Shown piece by piece: positions 29,694 through 39,140 of a DNA stretch of 64,000 bases; position 1 is the stretch's first letter; each line of letters opens with the position of its first letter. The DNA lies in contig SDUX01000005.1 in NCBI GenBank assembly GCA_008729055.1, positions 248,001 through 312,000 on the forward strand, given 5' to 3'. The position numbers and the translations under genes were made by a program. This DNA comes from Pyropia haitanensis (lineage: Eukaryota; Rhodophyta; Bangiophyceae; Bangiales; Bangiaceae). The notes beneath the pieces are model-generated. The model was not told the DNA's origin. It was given only the letters and a program-made list of their open reading frames with translations, and made no database searches.

Positions 29694-32600
29694 GTGAGTC
29701 GTCGACACACCCCCAACGCTAGACGAAAAGCCCCTCCCTGGCAGAATGATCGACACGCCCTCAAGTGCCTACTGGTCGACGGCCGCTGCGTCCCTGCGTT
29801 TATGGGGGCGTGTTTGGACACGGGCGCTACCCGAACGGTTATCGGGCGTGGTCAGGCGCTGGCGGACGCCCGGATGATTGGCAAGCCCCTCATCCTCAAA
29901 AGGACCAGAGCTACCAATTTCCTCTTTGGTGGAGTGCTCACCCTAAGCCTTGGACTGGTTACCGTCCGCGTCCCTATTTCGGTGGACCACTACGCCCTCC
30001 TGCGAGTGGACGTGGTCGCCATTGACATCCCCTTCTTGCTGGAGCTTGACGTCCTGGACAGCCTGGGCTTGTACGTCAACAATGTCAAGAACCTGCTGAA
30101 GTGTGACGAGCGCAAGAATGCCACCCCCCTGGTTCGTAAACACGAACACATCTACCTCGAGTGGGGCCAGGCTGTGCACTACACCACAGTGGAGCTGGGC
30201 CGACTGCATAGGCACTTCAACCACCCACAGGCAGACAGGCTGTCAGCGCTGCTAAGGCGGGCCGGCGGCGGTACCACCGACGCCAGCACACAGGCTGAGT
30301 TGGAGCGGCTCACGGCGACCTGCGACGTCTGCCAACGGCTCGCTCAGGCGCCTGGGCGCTTCCGTGTGGCCATGCCACACAAAGACGTGGTATTCAACCG
30401 GACGGTGCTGATGGACCTCATGTATCTGGACGGCCGCTCGGTCCTACACGCGGTCGACGAAGACACGTTGTTTAACGCAGCTGCCTTCACCCGTGGCGAG
30501 AAGCTGGAGGAACTTTGGCAGTTATACCTGCACGTTTGGGTACACCCCTACGTCGGCCACCCTCAAGTATTGCATGTTGACCAGGCACTCCAGTTCAAGT
30601 CGCCTGCCTGGCGCGCCCTCACCACCTCAGCTGGTACTGAGCTGGTGCTCTCGGGGGTGGAGTCGCACAACGCCCTAGGCGGAGGGCAACGCTACCATGC
30701 CTTCCTGCGGTCCATACACCGCAAAGTTTGGGCGGACCATCCGGGCATCAACCAAGAGGCGGCCCTTTCTACAGCGGTTACAGCAATGAACCAGACCGCT
30801 GGTCCGCGTGGGCTGGTCCCGACCCTCCTGGTGTTTGGGATCATCCCCAGAACGCCGGTTGCTCCTCTTGCGCTTCCGGACCAGCGTGAACGCATGCAGG
30901 CCATGGTCTCAGCCCGAAGAGAGATGCAAGCTGTCGTCGCCAAGTCTCGCCTACGTGTCGCCCTATCGACTAACGTGCCGGCGGCCGCCAACAGGGTCGT
31001 CAACCCCGGTGACCAAGTGTTAGTCTACCGAGAGCCGCCTGTCGACGAATGGGTGGGGCCTTTTCCCCTTGTAGCGCAACGTGACAAGATTGTGTGGCTG
31101 GCTATCGACGGCACCTTGAAGCGGTGGACAAGAATAAGCGGTACCCAAAGGCCGCCCCACGGCCTGAGGCGAGGCCAGCAAGCTCCCCCCCGAACCACGC
31201 AGTGGCCGAGCCAAGTTCTACAGACAACGATGGCAACAGGTTGACGACGCGCAATAACGACAACCCCAGCAGTGGCGCTGGGAACGCCGTCAATCCCACT
31301 GTCGCCCCTCCGGCACAACCACCGTCGGCGTCGCCCCAACCGACCCCCAGTGGACAACCTCCGCCACCCTCCACGGGGGCTGCCAATGAGTCGTTTCCTG
31401 GCTTACGTAGCGCCGCACTCGACCCAACCATTGACAACGGGCAGCTGTTGGACGCAGTGGTAACTGGGGAGGCTTTTCTCTCGACCGCACGCGCCGATTG
31501 TCGGGGCTTTGTGTTACATCTTCCCCGCGCGAAGCTGTGTCCATCCAACATCCTCGCTTCTGGTGAGCGCGGACGCCGCAGTCGTCGCAGCCCTCCACCT
31601 CGGAGGCTGGCAATGGTGACCGCTGCCCCCACGGTCAGTAAGGCCATAGGCGTCATCCGGCGAAGCAACGGCGACGTTGACGCCCCGACCACGGCCAGTA
31701 ACTACCTGACCTTAGTCGTCTCTGAGGGCGACCCCCGCATCCAAACTGCACGATTCCAGGCGGCGGCCCGCAAAGAGGCAGACGGTCTACAGGAGCGGGG
31801 TACCTTTAAGCGTGTCAAGAAGCGAGACGTGCCGGCGGATGCCAACGTCATAGGTGGTCGCTTCGTTTATACCCTCAAGAACCACAACACCCCCCAAGAG
31901 TTTTCCAAAGCGCGGTTTGTAGCCCAGAGGCATCGGGAGAAGGCCAAGGAGTTCGTTGTGCACGACCTCGCCACACTTAGGCAGCGATAAACACGGCTGC
32001 TGGTGTCAACCTCGGCCGTTCTCGGCCTGCGACTGTTCGCTCACGACATCACGCAAGCCTACCTCCACAGCAGGGACAAGTTTTCACGGCAGCTGTACCT
32101 GCGCCCTCGCCCCAAGGACGTCCACCTCTTTGACATGGAAGCTCACGAGCTGCTACACATTGAGCTGCCCCTTTACGGGGTCTGCGATGCAGGCGACTAA
32201 TGGAATGCGGCGATCTATGCCCACATGGAGGAGGACCTGAAGATGACGCCCCTGACGTCCGACCCAGCGCTGTTCTACAGGCGTAAGGAAGACGGCACTC
32301 TGTCCGGACTCCTCGGGGCATACGTGGACGACTGCTTCATGGGTGGCGACCAGTCCTTTCAGACTGCGTGCGAGGCCATGCTTATCAAATTCCAGGGTAA
32401 GGACCGCGTCTGGGACGACACCGAGTTCGTCGGCGTGCGGGTACCTACCGTTCAGGGGAGGAACTACCACTATGCGTTGGACCAGGTAGCGTACGTGGAC
32501 AACTTGAAGCTACTGCCGATGGACGCTACCTTCGCCAAGTTTGCCTCCGCCCGAGCTGGACTGGCCTGGGTTAGACACACCCGCCCTGACCTGTGCAGTG

Positions 32601-33283
32601 GCATAAATAAGCTGGCGCAGGTGACTGAGGGCAGGTACGGCTCGTCGACCATCAAGACGTACAACAGCCTTGTCAAGAAAGCCAAGGCTGGGCGTGACCT
32701 CGTGCTCAAGTATCCCAGGCTGGACGTCCACACCCTCCACTTACGTACGCACGCCGACTCGTCATTTGCCAACAATTATGACAACTCGACGCAGGTGGGC
32801 TTCATTATTTTGTTCTGCGACGGCACTGGGAAGGCGCACGTCCTCAACTTTGCTAGCCGCAAGTGCAAGCGAGTGGTGAGGCCGGTGATGGCTGGTGGGG
32901 TGTATGCCTTCACCTGTGCGTTTGACGAGGCGTTTGTGCTATGCTACGACCTGGAGCAGCTGTATGGTCGGCGCATCCCTCTCTCTCTCTTCACCGACTC
33001 AAAGCAGCTATTTGACGTCGTGACAAAAGCATCACACCCAACCGAGAAGCGGCTGATGGTAGACGTTGCTGCCGCACGCCAGACCTACAACCGCTACGAC
33101 ATATCCAACGTCGGGCTGATTGCATCGGATGACAACCTGGCCGACCCACTTACAAAGGAACGCGGCTGCCCGGCGTTGGAGACGATGCTGCGTACCGGAA
33201 CGGACCACACCCCCGTGGTCCAGTGGGTCATTCGACCACCCGCTGGCCCCCCGTGTCTGACCACGGGAGTCCCGGCAGTGTGA
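29694..33283 (+). pseudogene. Copia-B pol, broken by one frameshift and two stops
   Basis: The first frame (29694-31244, no ATG, -1 relative to gag) carries a protease DTG (CLDTGATRTVIG), an integrase zinc region (LHRHFNH...CDVC) and acidic-core positions near LMDLMYLDG, LHVDQAL and GVESHNA. The sense then moves to another frame at about nt 31115-31130. That frame continues through an RT region (RFVYTLKN, FAHDITQAYLHS, YVDDCFMGG) and RNase H (HADSSF, LFTDSKQLF, DNLADPLTK) to 33283. It contains stops at 31988-31990 and 32198-32200. The terminal TGA overlaps the first bases of the 3' LTR. Element order is Copia-type. Confidence 0.82.
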
Positions 33284-34379
33284 CAGTCGTCACCTAATAC
33301 GGGCGGACTTGCCGGATCCTACGACCCGACAGATCTCAAGTTGTGGCCGGCTGTTTAAGCGACCGGCCATCGAGATATTGTTGGGCGATTACGTGGCCAG
33401 CCACGGAGGGCGAGATTCCGCGTTGGGCGGCGCCACGCCTGGCGCCGCAAGCGTACTCCCGCAGCGAGACACTGGCTGCTGTTGGTCTGTACGGACCCCT
33501 GCCCCTGTTCCGGCGGGACCTTTGCGGATAGTACTGTCGGGTGGAGGGCTGCGCTCACCCAGCTTGTGTGGGGCCGGAGGGCCACCCCCTCTGGGCATGT
33601 TGGCAATCAGGTGCAGTACGCGTTGTTCTTTTTCCTCTCTCGTGTGGCGCCGCGCGCCCGCGTCTGCCTCAGCCCCCTTTCTCTCATTCAGCCTCGCTGG
33701 GGCTACCCCCCTCAACGCACACTCAGGGGTCGGTGTCTCTCGCCGGTCCACTCCCCCACTCGCCCCAACAGTGTGGGCGCGCCTTGGTCCCCCCGAGGAC
33801 CTCCGTATGGGGGTCCCCGTTCCTCGCCTGCCCACTCCACACGGCGGGCCCCACATCGTCTCGCGGGTGCCCCTCTCTAGTCCGGTCAGTCGCCACCGTG
33901 GGCCACGCGTCTCTCTCGCTCGATCATCCCTCCTTTCGTGGTGCCGCACTTGTTTCCCCCCCGCGCGGGACTTGTCCGGCTACTGAATGACCAAGTTGGT
34001 GGTAATGTCCCGCCGGCGGTCAACTCCACCTTGCCTCGCGGTCTTCACTCGTGATGCCCCGTTACAGGGGCACGGTCGTTCGCCAACAGGGCAGGGTCAC
34101 AAAGGAGGGTGGCCTGGCGAGCGGACGCGTGAGGAGTCCCACGAGATCGGGGGAGGGCTCGAGTGAGAGGAACCGGGGGGGTTCTAGAGGCGTGACGGTC
34201 ACCGCCGCAGGCGGTCGGCTGGCTTTGCTCTTCGCCTTTGTTCTATCTTGTAAACCTGCACTCTTGGTATCGCCGATGGCGCGGCGCTTGACTTGTGTAG
34301 CTACAGGGCACGATTACGCGAGCCCTGAAGGAACAACGACCTGTGACGCTTCTGTGACGCTTCCCCCTTACTTCCCACA
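33279..34379 (+). repeat. 3' LTR of Copia-B, carrying a solo LTR
   Basis: Begins TGTGACAG and ends TTCCCACA. It is 1101 bp as found and 605 bp after removing 33598-34088 and one copy of GGGCA. It contains the uninterrupted KDZ target AGCGTAC at 33450-33456, which proves the KDZ insertion in the other LTR. Confidence 0.93.
33598..34088. mobile_element. Solo LTR in the Copia-B 3' LTR
   Basis: A 491-bp insertion absent from the 5' LTR. It begins TGTTGGC and ends GCCAACA, a perfect 7-bp inverted terminus of TG...CA type. It is flanked by GGGCA (33593-33597 and 34089-34093), where the other LTR has one copy, GCGCA. No coding capacity. These are the hallmarks of an LTR left by recombination between two LTRs. 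Its strand and parent family are not determined. Confidence 0.85.
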
Positions 34380-34675
34380 GTGGAGCCAACCCCCGCGCCA
34401 AACGAGCCTTTTGGCGCGGTGTTTTGGCTTTTGGCCAAACGCGGAGCCAACCTGCGCCAATAGGAAGCGTGACCCGTGGCTGGCAGACAGTCCCACAGGA
34501 CGCTAGTACGGCGTGAAGTCGGCTACTCTCTCCAGGCGCCCCACTAGATGCTTTGCTTGAGACGTGACGTGCGCGGCGTTGGCTTCTCTGTCAGAGTGGC
34601 CATTCACAGTCGCCCACGTTGCGCCACGTGTCTTGTTTGGGTTGGCTTTTGGCTCCATTGGTGGAGATGCGCTAA

Positions 34676-35240
34676 GAGCACATCCAACAATGCCAGGATG
34701 GTCGCGAATACGTACACGTGGCTCTCATATTTACTGGATGGGGTTCGAACGCTCAGCAGTCAATACAAACGGCCGCATGACGCCCCAACGGCAGGCCATA
34801 TATGACGAATCTGAATCATATATTTTTAGTAAGTACTCTGCATATTCGGATCGCAGGATGGGGTTGGTCTCTCCTGCGCCCCATTTTGTGTGAGAATGGG
34901 GAGCGAGCGGCACCATCCCCATCCTGTTGGCGACCTGTGAAACGAAATCGGACCAATGGGGAGACTGAAACGTGGCTGTGGACGATCGCGGGCTCGCATC
35001 CCAGCTGCTTCTCTGATCCCGATTTGAAGCTACATTCGAGGAATGGGGTTGGGTCTTTGTTCTCCCACCGGCGTGAACCCATCCTTCCGCCTTTTCTGCT
35101 AGTCTGCGCCCCGTTCTATACAAGTCCTGCAAGACCGGTTGGGGCACGCCCCAACAGAAATGGGCATCCAACCAGAAGCGCGCACGTGTTCGCTGAAATG
35201 AATCATTTGACCGTTGGTCCCGACGTTGCTGGATGTGCTC
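34676..35240. mobile_element. 565-bp MITE, PIF/Harbinger-like
   Basis: Termini GAGCACATCCAACAA (from 34676) and the inverse TTGCTGGATGTGCTC (to 35240), flanked by TAA on both sides (34673-34675 and 35241-35243). A 3-bp TAA/TWA duplication and GAGCA-type ends fit PIF/Harbinger MITEs. It has no ORF that looks real. Its ends resemble those of the older TIR element that it abuts (GAGCATCTCC). Confidence 0.75.
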
Positions 35241-35243
35241 TAA

Positions 35244-36237
35244 CGAGATCTGTACCTGCTGAAGCTCTCAAAACTGCTTTTTAGAAGTAGCTTGCCCGGT
35301 CGCCTAGGCGACCGGGAGGAACAAGGCCGTTGCGCTTCACCGCTGACGCTTCACTTCCCCATACCTGTCACAGGCGGGGGGCCGTTGGAGGGGCGTGCGC
35401 GGTGGTGCGGGGAAGCGGCGGTAGGGGTGTGCGGGTCGCGGTGGGAAAAGCGAGGGGGGGGGGGGCCTGGGTCGAGGCGGGTAGTGGGGCGGCAAGATGG
35501 GTGGCGGAAGGGGGCGAGGGGCGTGCCAGATTGACGAGGTGGCCAAATGGCCACCACATCTGGTGGCGCATCTGGTCAACCACCGAACACGGAGCGAGCG
35601 ACGCTTCAGATCCTGTACAATGTAGCCCGCTGTTTCGTCGATGTGTTGCATGGAAGCGTGAGAGGTCATACAGTAGTTTTCCAGAAATGATTGTGTGAAT
35701 CGATTTTGTCGCCCACGGTTTTGAGGGAAACCGGCAGTACGCTTCCCCTGTCTTCTGTATGTCTCCGCACAGCGAGCGCCGCAGCGTTCTCGCTCGTTTT
35801 TTTTTTTGGTAGGAAGTACGGGAGAGTGCTGCTGAAGGCATTTGCGAAGTTTGAGAGCTATCGAAGAACCCGTTCGACGTACACGGCCGTTTATCACACG
35901 CCATATAGTATGAGATACACCTTGAGGTGTGCCCCCTCCGCACCGACCTCGCTCTCGTTTCCCCCAATCCCATCATCGAGCGCGTCCCGCCGGCACTCTC
36001 CCCCCTCCGCTCCCTCTCCCCCCCCCTCTGACCCACTGCGACGGACGGGCGTCGGCGCCCGCGCCGCCCGTATCCTGCCCCCGCTGTCGGCCGGCCGGCG
36101 GGGGTGCGGCCGCCATGGCCGCCGCGGTCCCCTCCTGGAGGGCGGGGCGGCGACCACAGCGGCCGCGGCGGCACACTGAGCCCGCCTCCGCCGCCACCGC
36201 AGCCGCCGCCGCTGCTCCCGCCGTTACTGGCCGGGTG
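35244..36237. other. Upstream flank of the host gene
   Basis: About 1 kb without a recognisable gene. It contains a perfect 22-bp palindrome (35295-35316), a G10-plus run near 35455 and a T11-12 run near 35798. The probable promoter and 5' UTR of the gene starting at 36238 lie at the right end. An AT-rich patch (about 35895-35915) is the only TATA-like candidate. Confidence 0.4.
35295..35316. promoter_or_regulatory. Perfect 22-bp palindrome
   Basis: Self-complementary sequence with half-site CCCGGTCGCCT. The central ten bases CGCCTAGGCG recur at 38338-38347, just past the stop codon of the neighbouring gene. Function unknown. Confidence 0.45.
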
Positions 36238-38321
36238 ATGCGCGCCCGGCGGCGCGCGGTGGTGGTGGCGGCGGCGGCGGCGGTGGCCGTGGGGGTGGTG
36301 GCGGTGGGGGCGGCGGCGCAGCCCGCCGCCCCCCCCACCACCGTGCCGTTCCCCCCCCCTACGTGGAGGGCTACGGCGGTGTCTCCCGCCTGTGTGCGCT
36401 CCAGTGCTTTGTCACCAATGGCACAGCCGACGGCGGCGGCGGCGTGTGTGCCTCGGATACAGACCCCAGTCTGATGCCCGGGCGGTACCACCAGGACGGG
36501 GTTGGCCTGGCCACCACCCTCCGGGGGATGCTGGGGCGGGCCCTCCCCGGCGCCGCCGGCCGCATCTCCACCGAGGTCCGCACCTTCCCAAACGTGGGTG
36601 TGGCGGGCGTCCCGTGCCCCATAGATGGCGGACGCCACGCGGGGGCCACAGGGGGGGCGACCACCAACTATGACGCGCAGCTGCTCGAGCCGCTGATCCT
36701 GCAGCGGAACACGCTGGCGGCGGGCCTGACGCGGCAGACGGGAAAGTACGAGGTGCTCGCCGCCCATGGGGCGATCGCGGGGGTGTGCCTGGACTGGGGG
36801 TGCGCCACGGCGGCGGCGGTGGATCTGACCGCCTCGTCGGCCATCCTCCTGTGCCGCGCCGCGGGGGGGGGGGGGGGGGTGCCGGGGAGCCCCACCGACG
36901 GCCGCTGTGGGTTTAACGTCTCCGCCGCGGGCACGCCGGTCGTTACCTTTGCCGCGGCCGGGGGGGCGGTAATGGAGGACGGCGGCGGCGACGGCGGCGG
37001 CGGCGGCGGCGGCATCGCCCCAGGGGAAGCGGTGGTGCCCATGTACCGGCGGGACCTGTTGGCGCTCGGGCGGGGCGCCCTTGCCCAGAGCGACTGGTTT
37101 GGCCCCCGCGCCGCCGAGTATGGGCTGGACGCGGTCATTCGCCTGCATTCGCCCGCCAATAAGGGCCTAGATGGGGGCCTGCGGGGGGACCGCGAGTTGG
37201 TGTACTTCAACTGGTCCCTCGATGGGGCGGTGCGGGGGATGGCCGTCACGGAGAATGGTGGCCCCGAACCCGTGTGGGGGGCCCTCCCCCCCGGCTCTGG
37301 TGGCGCCACCGCCACCCCCTGGGCCGACAGCCTCGCGTACGTGCTGTGCGCGGGGCGGGCCTCCATCTACGCCTCTGCCCGCGGCATGTGTGACGGCGTG
37401 GCGTCGTTCCGCAAGCCCACGGTGGGCGCGGGAGAGGGCATCCCCCTTGAGGACCTGATTGGCGACGGCGCGGCGGTGGCCGTCAGCTGGAACGTGGAGG
37501 GGCGGGTTCGGCTGGCCCGGTCCGTGGCGGACGCGCGGGCGGTGCTCAACGCCACCGTCGAGGGGCTGGGGACGGACCCGGCCGGTCTGTCCCCGCCCCC
37601 CCCCGCGCTGGTGGCGGTGGGCCTGCGGGAGGTTCGCCCCGACGCGCCCGCCGAGCGGGAGCTGGCGGCCCGCCTCGGCAGGCGGGTGCTGCTGCTGAAC
37701 GTGGCGCGGCAGGACAACCTCATCGCGTCGGCGCCGTTCGAGTTGTCGCGCGTGCGCCCGCGCATCATCTCTGAACTGTACGCCGAGACGGGGCGGCTGG
37801 CGTCCACCTATGACCGCTCGATGTTTGGGGTGGATGAGCCCCCCGAGCCCGCCACCGCCAATGACATCATTGTGGCGGTGGTGGTGGTGGTCCCCGAGGT
37901 GCTCGCCCTCGTCCACTACTTTGTGCACGTGCCGGCAGCGGAGTGGAAGTCACGGCGGCTGGCCTTCCTTACCATCCTCGTGGCGCTGCTTGGCGCCAGC
38001 CTCCTCGGCATTGGCTCCCTGGCGGTGCAGGAGGTGTCGGGGAGGCGGTGGCGGGGGACAGCGAGGAGGGTTGCCATGACCACCCTGTGGCCGCCCACCG
38101 CCGACGCGCCGCCAGGCCTGTGGACGGGCATAGTGCACACGGTGGTGGTGCAGCAGGAGGCGTTCCTGGTGCTTGCCCGCAACGGCTACCGACCGGGGCT
38201 GGTGGTCGGGGTGGCGGTGGGAACGGGGGTGGCGGCGGGGGCGTTTGCGGTGCCGGTCGTGGTGCTGGCGTTTGCGCGATGGTGGAAGGCCAAGTTGGGG
38301 GGGGGGGTGCACAAGGTATAA
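36238..38321 (+). CDS. Probable secreted or membrane protein, frame broken in a C-run
   Basis: Unrecognised host-like gene. The ATG at 36238 opens a classic signal peptide (MRARRR, then an Ala/Val-rich core ending GAAAQP). That frame degenerates after a run of nine C (36351-36359). The frame one base back then stays open for 652 codons to 38321 with no ATG at its start, so the coding sequence seems to lack one base, or to carry two extra, in the C8 or C9 run. A sequencing error, a true frameshift or an unseen intron could explain this. The ~500-residue outer region is Gly-rich with several Cys and sequons (NGT, NVS, NWS, NAT). Hydrophobic helices follow at about residues 501-522, 533-556 and 613-641, counted from 36363. 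Expected location is the plasma or an inner membrane with a large luminal or outer domain. Third positions are strongly GC, unlike the transposon genes. Confidence 0.65.
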
Positions 38322-38482
38322 CTGCCAGCCTCCCTTGCGCCTAGGCGTGAGGGTGGGCGGGCGCTGCTGACTCTATTTCTAATTGTTTGGCTGAGCAGCA
38401 GGGGAGGGCTGCTCCATGGGTGAGCCCCCAGACGCTAGTGGGAGGGTTGTGGTTCCCCGCACGATGGGACGCGACCCCGCCA

Positions 38483-38530
38483 CTGGCTGTACGAGCGGCG
38501 CCCGTCGACGTGAGCCGCTCGTGCAGCCAG
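38483..38530. other. 17-bp-stem hairpin
   Basis: CTGGCTGTACGAGCGGC (38483-38499) and GCCGCTCGTGCAGCCAG (38514-38530) pair over 17 positions with one T-G mismatch (a G-U in RNA), around a 14-base loop. It could be a structured RNA or a chance GC palindrome. Confidence 0.5.
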
Positions 38531-39112
38531 CCACACAACCCGGCAGCACAGGCCCGTCGCGGTCAAGGCCCGCCTGTCTTGCAGGTGTGTGGTGCCGGTC
38601 GGGGAGGTTGGGGAGGGCAGACGTGCACACACGCGTGGTGCTCGGCCAGTGGCCGTTCCTGGGGTTCAGCACCGACGTGGGGTCCCTCAGGGCCAAGAAG
38701 GGGGCCCCTCCCCGCCAAGCCCCTAGAAGGGGGATGGCGCGCGCGAGGGGGTCGACGAGGTCCATTCGCCCCGCCCGTGGCCGCCCGCGCACTCTGTGGG
38801 CGTGCCGGCGGCGCGGCGCGGCGCAGCGTGCAAGGCGTGAACCGCAGCATCGCGATGGTGTCCCCCAGAGTGTTCCCCGGGACGCTGAGCGGCAACCGAC
38901 AGCGCTGGCATCTCCCCCGTCATCAACCCACCGCATCTCTCTCATCTTGCATCAGCCATCCAACTCCTTTCACCTCTTGCCAACCACACAGCCGTTTGGC
39001 AACGACCCTCTCACATCTCGTCACCCACACAGCTAGTTGGCAACGACACCCCCTGCTGCCCAGTCTCGCCCCCTCCTTTACCCCCCCCACCCCCCCACCT
39101 GTTGCGCCACCG

Positions 39113-39140
39113 CCCCCCCCCCCCCCCCCCCCCCCCCCCC
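39113..39140. repeat. C28 homopolymer
   Basis: Twenty-eight consecutive C on the plus strand, the longest homopolymer that I see in the window. Its length in the assembly should not be trusted. Confidence 0.9.

Larger units (their letters stand above)
3504..34379 (+). mobile_element. Copia-B LTR retrotransposon, interrupted and degenerate
   Basis: Ty1/Copia-order element whose 5' LTR is split by the KDZ transposon. LTR pieces 3504-3681 and 27506-27932 sum to 605 bp. The 3' LTR, 33279-34379, is also 605 bp once the solo LTR and its TSD (496 bp) are removed. The LTRs begin TGTGA and end CCACA and differ at roughly 7 positions that I can see. Flanks are GCGGA (3499-3503) and GTGGA (34380-34384), a 5-bp TSD with one mismatch. 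The unnested element is about 6.55 kb. The gag and pol remnants at 28134-33283 are broken. Confidence 0.88.
3310..34672. mobile_element. Small TIR element (MITE-like) split by Copia-B
   Basis: The left end (from 3310, GAGCATCTCCAC...AAAAGCCAAC...ACGTGGC) and the right end (to 34672) are inverted copies. The reverse complement of about 34620-34672 reads GCGCATCTCCACCAAT, then AGCCAAAAGCCAAC and ACGTGGC. Without Copia-B the element would be about 480 bp (3310-3503 plus 34385-34672). The ends resemble PIF/Harbinger-type MITE termini. The flanking trinucleotides are TCA (3307-3309) and TAA (34673-34675), so the duplication is imperfect. The inside is rich in TTGGC/GCCAA motifs and has no ORF. Confidence 0.5.

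Noticed and set aside
34741..34760. tRNA-like B box (GGTTCGAAC) inside the MITE
   Set aside because: No matching A box, cloverleaf or 3' end at the right distance; one short motif is expected by chance.
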